A DNA stretch of 34,808 bases from DASZTV01 sp036267875 (GCA_036267875.1 DATAVE010000039.1:1-34808); one strand, 5' to 3'. Positions 8,451-16,329 are shown, counted from the first letter of the stretch. Program-made: numbers and translations. The notes: a model not told the origin generated them from the sequence alone.

Positions 8451-10208
8451 CTACGAAGAGACCCCTTCAGAGGTAGTGAACGAACGGCCAGCTGCCTGGT
8501 CGTCCCCAGACTTGTCGGATATTTCTAACATGCCGGGCGTCGCCGCCTGGCCACCGGGCGCTGGCCCGGAGCTTGTGTCGCCCCCGTTTGTGACACCGCT
8601 GCCTTCGCCGCTACCTGTGCCGACCGGTGTGGTACCCGCGGTCGGGAACGGGAACGGCGCCGTGGCTGTCGACGGCGCGGGTGGGGCGGTGCTGAGCACG
8701 ATGCTCTCCGACAGCACGCTTGCCAGGTCCGGCGTCAGGACCAGGTGAACCGACATCGACGTCAGCGGGAAGGCGTTGGTCGATGCGTCAGGAGTCGCGC
8801 CGGCAACCACGCTCACCTCGACCGAGCCGTCGGCCGCAGTCGATACCGACGCAGCTGAACCGGTCAGATCGGGCGTTTCGACCACATTCCCGACCACGAA
8901 CGTCGGGGTGACCGTCACTGTGTCGCCTCCATTGGTCGAGGATGCGGACACCGACTGCGCGAGGTTGAACGTCCCGGCGCTCGTGTCCGCTACGAAACTC
9001 GAGGCGGAGGTCACGGTCGCGCCGCCATCACGAGTGCCTGTCACCACGCTCTGAACCAATGGCGTGCCGTTGACCTGGAGCGGCCCGCTCAGCTTGAGGT
9101 GGCTGCGGGCGGCACCGAAGGTCCCCGCAGGCGAGTTGGCGTTGCCCTTGATGGGCGCGTGCTGCGTCGGTACGACGCTCGGCTGAGTTGGCGCGTCGAC
9201 GACAGCGGCGTGCTTCGTCGCTCGCAGGGGCAGCTGGTGAAGCGAGACGGGATGGCGGGGGTGCGCGCGCTTGGAGCCGGCGTTGCCAGGAATGGCGGAG
9301 ACCCCGCGGCCGATCGTCGCGTTCGCGGCCGAGGTCGGCGCGGGTCGGCCCTCGAGAGCGCGCATCCCGACGGCCGCAACGATCGCGCCGACGACGATCA
9401 CGATGAACACGTTGGCGCCGCGCATCAGAGCCTCACCGGCGCGACGGTTCGCGATCGACACGATCTCGGCACCGGTGAGATCGACACCGGGCTCCACCGA
9501 CGTGCCGACCAGGAGGCGGCGCAGCGCCCGGCGAGCCCGGAACAGGAGGTGCTTGACGCTCTCCTCGGGGATCTCGAGCTCAGCGGCGATCTGAGTAAGC
9601 GGCTTCTCCTCGATCTCGCGCTTGACCAGTGCAGCCCGATGCAGCGGCGAGAGCCGGGCAAGCGCCTCTCGCACGATCGCGGCGTCCTCGGCGCGCAGCA
9701 CCGGGTCGTTTTCGCTGTCGTCGACGGCGAGCTCACCAACCGGCGCGGCTTCCAGGTCGACCAGCATCGGGCGACGGCGGTCGGCGCGGTAGCGGTCGAT
9801 GCAGAGATTCGTCAGGGTGCGGCGTGCGAACGCGATCGCTTGGAGCTCGGTCTCGATCTCACCGATCGCAAGGAACAGTCGCAAGAACGTTTCCTGCACG
9901 ACCTCGTCGACGTCGCGCTGGTCGCGCAGGAAGCGACGCGCGTGTGCGGCGAGGCCGCTGCGATGCCGTACATAGAGGCTCGAAACGTCGGTCGCCGAGG
10001 TGAGCTGGCGGTCGGGCTGCGCCTCGGGAAGGTCGGCGAAGACATCACCTAGGACGGCCTCGTCGACAGCTGCTGCGAGGTCGCCATCGGGCGCAGCGCG
10101 GGTCAGCGGCACCTCGGGCGGGATCGGCGTCACCGTGTTGACGCGCACCGGGGCGACAACGTCGGGCCCCTCAGGGCCTCGCTCGTCGTCCACGCGCCCA
10201 GCCGCCAC
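8451..10208 (-). CDS. ECF sigma factor fused to a transmembrane helix and extracytoplasmic tail
   Basis: 585 residues from GTG 10206-10208, preceded by GAAGGGG. Residues ~1-70 are an acidic N-terminal extension. Residues ~75-145 are sigma region 2 (RRFLRDQRDVDEVVQETFLR, then AFARRTLTNLCIDRYR). Residues ~170-232 are region 4 (ARLSPLHRAALVKREIEEKP, then a helix-turn-helix with EESVKHLLFRARRALR). Residues ~265-285 are one strongly hydrophobic helix (VFIVIVVGAIVAAVGM). The remaining ~300 residues are Ser/Thr/Val-rich, apparently beta-structured and export-like. Expected topology is sigma domain inside, tail outside. No anti-sigma zinc-finger motif (HxxxCxxC) is seen in the linker, and no separate anti-sigma gene is adjacent. 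ECF groups with C-terminal membrane extensions are known; which group this belongs to cannot be told here. It probably controls envelope genes, perhaps the surface protein just downstream. Confidence 0.85.
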   Translation of the reverse strand: MAAGRVDDERGPEGPDVVAPVRVNTVTPIPPEVPLTRAAPDGDLAAAVDEAVLGDVFADLPEAQPDRQLTSATDVSSLYVRHRSGLAAHARRFLRDQRDVDEVVQETFLRLFLAIGEIETELQAIAFARRTLTNLCIDRYRADRRRPMLVDLEAAPVGELAVDDSENDPVLRAEDAAIVREALARLSPLHRAALVKREIEEKPLTQIAAELEIPEESVKHLLFRARRALRRLLVGTSVEPGVDLTGAEIVSIANRRAGEALMRGANVFIVIVVGAIVAAVGMRALEGRPAPTSAANATIGRGVSAIPGNAGSKRAHPRHPVSLHQLPLRATKHAAVVDAPTQPSVVPTQHAPIKGNANSPAGTFGAARSHLKLSGPLQVNGTPLVQSVVTGTRDGGATVTSASSFVADTSAGTFNLAQSVSASSTNGGDTVTVTPTFVVGNVVETPDLTGSAASVSTAADGSVEVSVVAGATPDASTNAFPLTSMSVHLVLTPDLASVLSESIVLSTAPPAPSTATAPFPFPTAGTTPVGTGSGEGSGVTNGGDTSSGPAPGGQAATPGMLEISDKSGDDQAAGRSFTTSEGVSS

Positions 10209-10402
10209 CGACGCTGCCCCTTCGATCTCGTTCCCGCACGATCTCGTGCGCGCGCTCGCGCAAGCCTAACCGTCGTACTTGTCTCCAACGCCCGAATGAG
10301 GTCCCGGTCGTCGTCGCCGCCGCAGCGGGATTGTGGCCCGCTGCATCGGGCTCGAAACCTGCGGCCCATGATGGCCACCAGCCACGACAATCGGGAGAGC
10401 GG
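10209..10402. promoter_or_regulatory. Divergent intergenic region of the sigma factor and PaaG-like genes
   Basis: This 194-base gap must hold promoters for both divergent genes. I see no convincing -35/-10 pair or ECF-type GGAAC...CGT motif. The last bases before the sigma gene form its ribosome site (GAAGGGG on the minus strand), and GGGAGAG serves the + gene. Confidence 0.4.
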
Positions 10403-11188
10403 ATGACCAGCGAGGTACGTTACGAGACGGTCGGCGCCGTCGCCACCATCACCCTGGATCGCACCAGCGCGCTCAACGCCCTGACCGTTGCGGTCAAGCT
10501 CGACCTGCTTGCCGCGCTGCGCCGCGCCGGCGATGACCCGGCGGTTCGCGCCGTGGTGCTGACCGGCGCCGGTCGGGCGTTCTGCGTCGGGCAAGACCTC
10601 CGCGAGCACCTGGACGGCCTCGAGACGGGAGCGCTGGACCTTCCGACCGTGACTGAGCACTACAACCCGATAGTCGAAGCGATCGCCACTCTGCCGAAAC
10701 CGGTCATTGCGGCAGTTAATGGGACAGCTGCCGGGGCCGGCGCGGCGCTCGCGTTCGCGTGCGACCTCCGGATCGCCGCCTCGGACGCTGCTTTTCTCAT
10801 GGCATTCGCGCGGGTAGGACTCGGGCCGGACAGCGGTGCCTCATGGACCCTGCAGCGGCTGGTCGGCAGCGGACGCGCCGCAGCGATGCTGATGCTCGCC
10901 GAGCCGGTGGCCGCGCATCAGGCACTGGAGATGGGCTTGGTCAGTGTGGTGGTGCCCGCCGAGGACCTGCTCACCACCGCGGCAGAGCTCGCCGCGCGCT
11001 TGGCGGCTGGCCCGACCGTCGCATATGCGGCGATCAAGGAGACGCTGAGCTTCGCAGCGTCTCACTCTCTCGTAGAGAGTCTGGCCAAAGAGGCGGCGGC
11101 ACAAGCCCGCTGCGGCCATACCGAGGACCACCGGAACGCCGTCGACGCGTTCCTGGCAAAGCAACCGGCAACGTTCACCGGCCGATAG
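10403..11188 (+). CDS. Enoyl-CoA hydratase/isomerase family protein, PaaG-like
   Basis: 261 residues from ATG 10403, with GGGAGAG upstream; a longer TTG frame exists but lacks support. The crotonase fold is clear: VVLTGAGRAFCVGQDL (about 51-66, CoA and oxyanion loop) and NGTAAGAGAALAFACDLRIA (about 106-125, second oxyanion-hole helix). GLGPDSGASW has Asp at 143 where hydratases keep a catalytic Glu. That Asp pattern matches PaaG, the 1,2-epoxyphenylacetyl-CoA isomerase of phenylacetate degradation. No other paa gene lies nearby, so the substrate is uncertain and may be a fatty-acyl or aromatic acyl-CoA. The gene stands alone, diverges from the sigma-factor gene (194-base gap) and converges on tag with 6 bases between. 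Confidence 0.9.
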   Translation: MTSEVRYETVGAVATITLDRTSALNALTVAVKLDLLAALRRAGDDPAVRAVVLTGAGRAFCVGQDLREHLDGLETGALDLPTVTEHYNPIVEAIATLPKPVIAAVNGTAAGAGAALAFACDLRIAASDAAFLMAFARVGLGPDSGASWTLQRLVGSGRAAAMLMLAEPVAAHQALEMGLVSVVVPAEDLLTTAAELAARLAAGPTVAYAAIKETLSFAASHSLVESLAKEAAAQARCGHTEDHRNAVDAFLAKQPATFTGR

Positions 11189-11194
11189 CACTAC

Positions 11195-11764
11195 CTAGCG
11201 GGCAATGCACCCGAGGAGATGGTCGTTGACGAGGCCGGTCGCCTGCATCAAGGCATAGGCCGTGGTTGGCCCGACGAAGCGGACGCCATGACTCTTCAGC
11301 GACTTCGCCAGCGCAGTCGACTCGGGAGTCTTGGCAGGCAGGTCGTCGAGAGTTCGAGGCGCGCGACGCCGGCCGGTCGGCGCGAACCCGCTGACGAACT
11401 CGAGCAGCCCGCCGGGCAGGTCGCCGACCGCGCAGGCATTGGCGATGGTTGCCTCGATCTTCATTCGATTGCGCACGATGCCGGCGTCGGACAGCAGCCG
11501 CTCGACGTCTGATTCGTCGTACGTCGCGACGACGGGGATCGAAAAGTCGGCAAAGGCCGCCCGAAACGCCGGACGCTTCCGCAGCACGATCAGCCACGAC
11601 AGGCCGGACTGGAAGCCCTCGAGCGACATCCGCTCGAACATCGCATCGTCGCTGGCAAGCGGGCGACCCCACTCCTCGTCGTGGTAGGCGACGTAGTCCG
11701 GGGTGGACAGACCCCACGGACAGCGCAGCTTCCCGTCCTCACCCTTGACCGGGCCGCGAGCCAT
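11195..11764 (-). CDS. tag: DNA-3-methyladenine glycosylase I
   Basis: 189 residues, full length for the family. Tag removes 3-methyladenine from alkylated DNA as the first step of base-excision repair in the cytoplasm. Family motifs are intact: RCPWG at the N-terminus, YHDEEWGRPL, LEGFQSGLSWLIVLRKR, and GIVRNRMKIEATIANA. The zinc-binding set typical of Tag is visible as Cys15, His28, His182 and Cys186 (NDHLLGC). The start is ATG 11762-11764, 9 bases after the stop of the DivIVA-domain gene, so the two are probably co-transcribed. The same pair occurs as Rv1209-Rv1210 in M. tuberculosis (from memory). Confidence 0.95.
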   Translation of the reverse strand: MARGPVKGEDGKLRCPWGLSTPDYVAYHDEEWGRPLASDDAMFERMSLEGFQSGLSWLIVLRKRPAFRAAFADFSIPVVATYDESDVERLLSDAGIVRNRMKIEATIANACAVGDLPGGLLEFVSGFAPTGRRRAPRTLDDLPAKTPESTALAKSLKSHGVRFVGPTTAYALMQATGLVNDHLLGCIAR

Positions 11765-11773
11765 CGCGATCGC

Positions 11774-12082
11774 TCAGCCCTCGCTGTCGGCCGGCTCGGG
11801 CTCCGAGTCGGCAAGCGGCTCGGCCGGGTCGATGCCCTCAGCCTCCGCGAGCGACTCGTGGATCCGGGTGAGCGCGGCGTCGACGTCGTCCATGCGATAG
11901 CCGCGTAGCCCGATCCGGAACCGCAGGCCAGGGATGTCAGCCGCCCGGATCGGTACGTCGGGCAAGCCGGGATCGAGCCGATCCAGCGGCTCGTCCGACA
12001 TCGGATGCTCGGTTACCGCGAGCAACACGGCGATTCCGGTCAGCACAGCGATGCCGATGACCACCGCGACGATGACGCCCAC
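11774..12082 (-). CDS. Small membrane protein with a DivIVA-type domain (Rv1209-like)
   Basis: 102 residues from GTG 12080-12082; the ribosome site is weak. Residues 1-23 are a membrane helix (VIVAVVIGIAVLTGIAVLLAV). A Pro/Asp-rich linker follows. Residues ~46-80 have the DivIVA N-terminal signature: RAADIPGLRFRIGLRGYRMDDVDAALTRI. The tail is acidic. DivIVA-type domains bind curved or polar membrane in actinobacterial growth; here only the short membrane-binding part is present, without the long coiled coil of Wag31. Its position between folP2/gpgS and tag matches the mycobacterial order. The exact function is unknown. Confidence 0.85.
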   Translation of the reverse strand: MGVIVAVVIGIAVLTGIAVLLAVTEHPMSDEPLDRLDPGLPDVPIRAADIPGLRFRIGLRGYRMDDVDAALTRIHESLAEAEGIDPAEPLADSEPEPADSEG

Positions 12083-12161
12083 ACCTACATCTTCTACGCC
12101 GAGACCTACGTTTTGCCTCTCTCAGCTGGTGCGGAGACGCGCAATACGTTGGGCTCGGTGG

Positions 12162-12584
12162 TTAGAAGGCGGCTTCGTCGGCGGCGCGGAGGCGCTCGGC
12201 CAGCGTGGCGAGCAGGCGGTGGGCGATCGCGGGCACCTCGTCGATGACCTGCCAGAACTCGCGGGTCGGCAGCACCAGCGCCTTGACCGCGCTCGTCGAG
12301 GTGACCGTCGCGCTTCGCGGACCACCGTCGAGCAGCGACATCTCGCCGATGAAGGCGCCGGCACCGACCTTGGCGATCTCGACGCCGCCACGGTCGATCG
12401 TCGCTTCGCCCGCGACGATCATGATCAGCTCGCGACCGACGTCACCCTCACGGCACATCAGCTGGCCGGCCGAGTAGTCGGCCTGGGTGGCGGCGCGGTC
12501 GATGTGACGCAGCTCATCCTTCGTACAGCCCCGGAACAGCGGGATCCGGCTGAGCAGGTCGAGCGGTGTCTCTCGATCTCTCAT
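12162..12584 (-). CDS. Stand-alone cyclic-nucleotide-binding domain protein
   Basis: 140 residues from ATG 12582-12584, with GGGAGGGG at proper spacing upstream. The frame runs open much further upstream, but that part is antisense to folP2 and is not coding. The whole protein is one CAP/CRP-type cNMP-binding beta-roll: an N-terminal helix with LSRIPLFRGC, then VGAGAFIGEMSLLDGGPRSATV (about 73-94), the phosphate-binding cassette with Gly80, Glu81 and Arg90 in the expected places. A C-terminal helix follows. There is no helix-turn-helix, kinase or channel part, so it is probably a small cAMP/cGMP-binding partner protein. It diverges from folP2 with 72 bases between starts. Confidence 0.85.
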   Translation of the reverse strand: MRDRETPLDLLSRIPLFRGCTKDELRHIDRAATQADYSAGQLMCREGDVGRELIMIVAGEATIDRGGVEIAKVGAGAFIGEMSLLDGGPRSATVTSTSAVKALVLPTREFWQVIDEVPAIAHRLLATLAERLRAADEAAF

Positions 12585-12656
12585 TGGTTGACCCCTCCCG
12601 ATCGCGGCAAGCCGGTCGCGCCACGCAGGCGTGTGACGCGTCTCTACCATGCGGAA

Positions 12657-13535
12657 GTGCCGTCCGTCACCGACCACCTGCGCTGGGGCAGTCGTGCGTT
12701 TGCGCCTGCCGACCTCGCGGTGATGGCGATCGTGAACGCCACCCCCGACTCGTTCTATGACCGTGGTCGCACCTTCGGCACGGACAAGGCATTGGAAAGA
12801 GTGGCGCAGGTGCTCGACGAGGGTGCCGACATCGTCGATATCGGGGGCGTCAAGGCGGCACCGGGAGGCACGGTCGACGCCGCCGAGGAGCTGGAGCGAG
12901 TGCTTCCGGTCGTCGAGGGCACGCGGGCTCGCCACCCGGACGCGGTGATCAGCGTCGACACGTGGCGTGCCGAGGTTGCTGACGTGGTCTGTCGGGCCGG
13001 TGCCGACGTGATCAACGACGCCTGGGGCGGCGTCGATCCCGACCTTGCCGCGGTCGCGGCCCGGCATGGGGTGGGCCTGGTCTGCACCCACGCCGGTCGG
13101 CAAACGCCGCGGACCAGGCCGCATCGGATCTGGTACGACGACATCGTCGGCGAGACGACGGCATACCTCGTCGACCTGGCGGAGTCGGCGGTCGCCGCCG
13201 GCGTACGGCGCGACGGAATCGTGATCGACCCAGCGCACGACTTCGGCAAGAACAGCCGCCACTCGCTACAGCTGACTCGCGCGACCGACGTGCTGCGAGC
13301 GACCGGCTGGCCGGTGCTGATGTCGATGTCGCGCAAGGACTTCGTCGGCGAGGTGCTCGACCTGCCTCCCGACGACCGGCTGGAAGGCACTCTCGCGGCA
13401 ACCGCGGTAGCAGCCTGGCTCGGCGCCCAGATCTTCCGGGCCCACGATGTGACCGCAACCCGACGGGTACTCGCCACCGTGTCGGCGATCCGTGGTGACC
13501 GCGACCTGGCCCTCGGGCGACGGGCGCTGGCGTGA
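12657..13535 (+). CDS. folP2: Dihydropteroate synthase paralogue, FolP2 type
   Basis: About 292 residues from GTG 12657; a GTG at 12633 is also possible. The TIM-barrel pattern of DHPS is clear: MAIVNATPDSFYD, DEGADIVDIGG, VISVDTWRAEVA, GADVINDAWGG, VIDPAHDFGKN and LEGTLAATAVAAWLGAQIFRAHDV. The loop that in true DHPS reads GGESTRPG and contacts pABA and sulfonamides here reads GGVKAAPG. The mycobacterial FolP2 loop is similar, as I recall, and that protein is not thought to make folate. A different role in the gpgS neighbourhood is therefore likely. A 4-base overlap with the next gene shows translational coupling. Confidence 0.88.
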   Translation: MPSVTDHLRWGSRAFAPADLAVMAIVNATPDSFYDRGRTFGTDKALERVAQVLDEGADIVDIGGVKAAPGGTVDAAEELERVLPVVEGTRARHPDAVISVDTWRAEVADVVCRAGADVINDAWGGVDPDLAAVAARHGVGLVCTHAGRQTPRTRPHRIWYDDIVGETTAYLVDLAESAVAAGVRRDGIVIDPAHDFGKNSRHSLQLTRATDVLRATGWPVLMSMSRKDFVGEVLDLPPDDRLEGTLAATAVAAWLGAQIFRAHDVTATRRVLATVSAIRGDRDLALGRRALA

Positions 13536-14209
13536 CCGGCTCCACACCGACGGCCGTGGGGTTCATCCCAGCCGCGCCGTTGCTCGTGCCTCAGGTCGCC
13601 GGCGGCTCAGCAAGCCTTGACGACGAGCTGCGCGATGCCTGTCGAGACGTCGCTCGGCGACTGAGCGAGTCAGCAGACGAGATCGTCGTTGCCGCAGCGG
13701 TGGGTGACGGCGGTAGGTGGACCGACGAGGCGACGTGGGGATTCGAAGGCTTCGGCGTCGACCGGAGACCTGCAGATGCTCGACCTCGGGTTCCATGGCA
13801 GCTCGGGATCGGCGGGTGGCTGCTGGACGACGTCGGGTGGAAGGGGCCTCGCCGGTACGTCGACATCGCGCCCGAGCATTCGGCCGATGTCGACCTCAGC
13901 GCCCGGTCGGCCGTCCTCGTCGTGGGTGACGCGTCGGCGCGGCGGAATGAGAAGGCTCCCGGTCATCTCGACGACCGTGCAGCGCCCTTCGATGCCGCGA
14001 TCGCCCGCGCAGTCGCGACCGGCGACGTCACCGCGCTCGGCAGCCTGGATGCGCCGCTCGCCGCGGAGCTGATGTGCACCGGTGCCCAGGCCTGGCGGTG
14101 GCTCGCAACGGCGATCGGCGGGCAGCGCGTGGTAGCGGCCGAGCTGCTCGCTGACACCGCGCCGTACGGCGTCGGGTATCTCGTCGGTTACTGGCGACTA
14201 GCGCAGTGA
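13532..14209 (+). CDS. Class III extradiol dioxygenase LigB-like domain protein
   Basis: 225 residues from GTG 13532, whose last two bases open the folP2 TGA stop, so it is coupled to folP2. The beginning (AVGFIPAAPLLVPQVAGG) and the segment LDDELRDACRDVARRLSESADEIVVA match the actinobacterial LigB-like family. Usual members have a metal-binding HPP in the first motif (PHPPLLVP); here it is AAP, so the first metal-ligand His is missing and classical ring cleavage is doubtful. The C-terminal half keeps the helix set (LMCTGAQAWRWLATAIGG). Function is unknown. Its 3' end overlaps the 3' end of gpgS by 12 bases, convergently. Confidence 0.75.
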   Translation: MTGSTPTAVGFIPAAPLLVPQVAGGSASLDDELRDACRDVARRLSESADEIVVAAAVGDGGRWTDEATWGFEGFGVDRRPADARPRVPWQLGIGGWLLDDVGWKGPRRYVDIAPEHSADVDLSARSAVLVVGDASARRNEKAPGHLDDRAAPFDAAIARAVATGDVTALGSLDAPLAAELMCTGAQAWRWLATAIGGQRVVAAELLADTAPYGVGYLVGYWRLAQ

Positions 14210-15181
14210 GCTCAGCGGCGGGCGCTCCGCCGTGTCGATCTCGTGGTGCTGCAGCGCGACGGACCCTTCGAGTCGTTGCGGCTGCCAGAGCTCGCGGGCC
14301 GCATCAAGATCGGCGGGAAGTCGGGAGTCAGCACGCAGCCGATCGACCGCGGTCAGCATCACTTCACTCGCCATCCGGCCGAGCGACGGCAGGTCGGAGT
14401 GACGATGCCAACGTCGGCGTAGGTCGACCTGGGCAATGGCATCGAGGCCCGCCACCGTGTAGGTATCGATCAACAACCCGAGGTCCACGCCGTACCCGCA
14501 GCGGAACGGCAGCTCGCGAAGCAGCGCGGTACGTGCGGCGTACTCACCAGCGAGCGGCTGGAGGACCCCGCCCAGCTCCGGCCAGAACGCGGACAGCCAC
14601 GGACGCGCCATCAGCTCAGTCACGCGGCCGCCGCCGTTGCTCGGCACAGCCGGGTCGGTCGGCGGACGGTCGTATGCCGCCTTAACGAACTGCACCGACT
14701 CGTCATCGAGCAACGGGCCGAGCAGCGCCACCACGAAGCGCGCATCGAACGACTGCAGATCGGCGTCGACAAACACGACGACGTCGGCGGTCGTCGCTGC
14801 GAGCCCGCGCCACATGGCCTCGCCCTTTCCGGACCTGGGCGGGAAGTCGGACAGCACCTCGTCCAGCGCGACGACGCGTGCGCCGCTTTCGGCAGCAACC
14901 CTGGCCGTGGAGTCTTGGGACCCGCTGTCGACGACGATGACCTCATCGACGAGTGCCTGCGTCGCGCCGGTGAGCTCGTCGCGGATTGCTCCGACGATCT
15001 CGCCGACTGTCGCCTCTTCGTTGCGAGCCGGCAAGACGACCGCGACGGTGGTGCCGGATTTGGCCTCGAGCACACGCTGCAACGGCCAGTCATCGACGTC
15101 CGACGTACGACGGGAGAACCAGCCGGTTACCCGCTCGTTCGAGCCGTGAGCCGACGCTTCGGACACCGAACGACCGTACAC
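14198..15181 (-). CDS. gpgS: Glucosyl-3-phosphoglycerate synthase
   Basis: About 327 residues from GTG 15179-15181, which has AAAGG six bases upstream; a TTG two codons earlier is the longest option. GpgS transfers glucose from UDP- or ADP-glucose to 3-phosphoglycerate, the first step to glucosylglycerate and, in mycobacteria, methylglucose lipopolysaccharides. GT-A family motifs are visible: VVLPARNEEATV, VIVVDSGSQDST, RSGKGEAMWRGL, and the metal-binding Asp-Ala-Asp at about 139-141 (VVFVDADL). Also present are GGGRVTELMARPWL and CGYGVDLGLLIDTY, which closely follow Rv1208. Its start faces ideR across about 70 bases. Confidence 0.93.
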   Translation of the reverse strand: MYGRSVSEASAHGSNERVTGWFSRRTSDVDDWPLQRVLEAKSGTTVAVVLPARNEEATVGEIVGAIRDELTGATQALVDEVIVVDSGSQDSTARVAAESGARVVALDEVLSDFPPRSGKGEAMWRGLAATTADVVVFVDADLQSFDARFVVALLGPLLDDESVQFVKAAYDRPPTDPAVPSNGGGRVTELMARPWLSAFWPELGGVLQPLAGEYAARTALLRELPFRCGYGVDLGLLIDTYTVAGLDAIAQVDLRRRWHRHSDLPSLGRMASEVMLTAVDRLRADSRLPADLDAARELWQPQRLEGSVALQHHEIDTAERPPLSSLR

Positions 15182-15253
15182 GAGCAACCTTTACCGAAGG
15201 TTTCCCAAGGTCGCTCGAGGGACCCCGATCGACGCGCGGTAGAGAATGGTGTG

Positions 15254-15946
15254 GTGAGCCAGGGTCACGACCTCATCGACACCTCGGAGATGTATCTCCG
15301 GACCGTGCTCGAGCTCGAGGAAGAGGGTGTGGTCCCGCTGCGCGCGCGTATCGCCGAGCGCCTCGACCAGAGCCCGCCGACGGTCTCGCAGACGATCGCC
15401 CGGATGGAACGAGACGGGCTGCTCACCGTTACTCCGGATCGCAGGATCGACCTTACGGACAAGGGCCGATCGGTGGCGACGCGCGTCATGCGCAAGCACC
15501 GCCTCGCTGAGTGCCTGCTCGTACAGATCATCGGCTTGGACTGGCAGCTGGTGCACGAAGAGGCATGCCGCTGGGAGCACGTGATCAGCGAGACCGTCGA
15601 GCGACGGCTGCTCGAGATCCTCGGTCACCCGACAGAGTCGCCGTACGGCAACCCGATCCCAGGCCTCGCCGAGCTCGGCGATGACGACTCCGACGAGTTC
15701 CTCGGCGGAATGATGGCCCTGACCGAGCTTCCGAAGGACACGACGACCGTCGTCGTACGACGGATCGGCGAACCGATTCAGTCCGACACCAAGCTGATGA
15801 CCCGGCTACGTCGTGCCGGTCTGCGGCCGAACGCGCCGGTCGCTGTGGACCTCCTCGACGGCAAGGTGCATCTCGGCGAAGGCTCCAGATCGGTGACGCT
15901 CGAGGATGCAATCGCCTCGCACGTCTTCGTCACATCACCGGCCTGA
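15254..15946 (+). CDS. ideR: Iron-dependent transcriptional regulator of the DtxR/IdeR family
   Basis: 230 residues from GTG 15254 (GTG 15251 equally possible), the normal IdeR length. It should bind DNA with Fe(II) and repress iron uptake while inducing storage genes. The winged helix is at about 10-70 (DTSEMYLRTVLELEEEG, ARIAERLDQSPPTVSQTIAR, RMERDGLLTV). Metal ligands are preserved: Met13; His82 and Glu86 (KHRLAE); His101, Cys105, Glu108 and His109 (HEEACRWEHV); and Glu173 and Gln176 (GEPIQ) in the SH3-like part. This residue set favours iron rather than the manganese-type MntR. The gene is divergent from gpgS; no clear 19-bp iron box is visible in the gap between them. Confidence 0.93.
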   Translation: MSQGHDLIDTSEMYLRTVLELEEEGVVPLRARIAERLDQSPPTVSQTIARMERDGLLTVTPDRRIDLTDKGRSVATRVMRKHRLAECLLVQIIGLDWQLVHEEACRWEHVISETVERRLLEILGHPTESPYGNPIPGLAELGDDDSDEFLGGMMALTELPKDTTTVVVRRIGEPIQSDTKLMTRLRRAGLRPNAPVAVDLLDGKVHLGEGSRSVTLEDAIASHVFVTSPA

Positions 15947-15957
15947 CCGGGTAGCGA

Positions 15958-16329
15958 TCACCGAGAGTCGCGGGCGACCTTCAGCGCGGCGGCGATGATC
16001 GGGACCTGCAACGGGAGCCGCGCAATCGCGCCGGCCTTCAACAGCTTGTTGCGCATCGTCTTGACGGCGTAGATGTTCGCGGGGAAGACACCGACGAACA
16101 ACGCCGCGCTTGCGAGCGCGCCTTGGCGTCGGGTCTGGGGAACCGCCAGCAGAGCGGCACACCCGAGCTCCGCCACACCGCTCACTACGACGATCCGGCG
16201 GGCACTGCCGAGCTGGGGAGGCACGATTCGCTCATACGGCTTGGGCATCACCAGATGCAGGACGCCGGAGACGCCGAGCAGACCGATGAGACCGGCGAGA
16301 CGTCGTTCACGCAGCTGACTGGTGGCCAT
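15958..16329 (-). CDS. DoxX-like small integral membrane protein
   Basis: 123 residues from ATG 16327-16329. It has about four hydrophobic segments and DoxX-like family features: SGVLHLVMPKPYERIVPPQL near the first helix, a central SGVAELGCAALL helix, TRRQGALASAALFVGVFPANIY, and a basic C-terminus. DoxX-like proteins are membrane proteins linked in some cases to redox stress; the role here is unknown. It is single, convergent with ideR (11 bases between stops) and divergent from the DJ-1/PfpI gene. Confidence 0.85.
   Translation of the reverse strand: MATSQLRERRLAGLIGLLGVSGVLHLVMPKPYERIVPPQLGSARRIVVVSGVAELGCAALLAVPQTRRQGALASAALFVGVFPANIYAVKTMRNKLLKAGAIARLPLQVPIIAAALKVARDSR

Noticed and set aside
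12585..13262. Upstream extension of the cyclic-nucleotide-binding frame (to 366 residues)
   Set aside because: The extension is antisense to folP2, has no family similarity, and a strong ribosome site precedes the internal ATG at 12584.
14198..14209. Frameshift at the end of the LigB-like gene or gpgS
   Set aside because: Both frames end normally; it is simply a 12-base convergent overlap of two complete genes.
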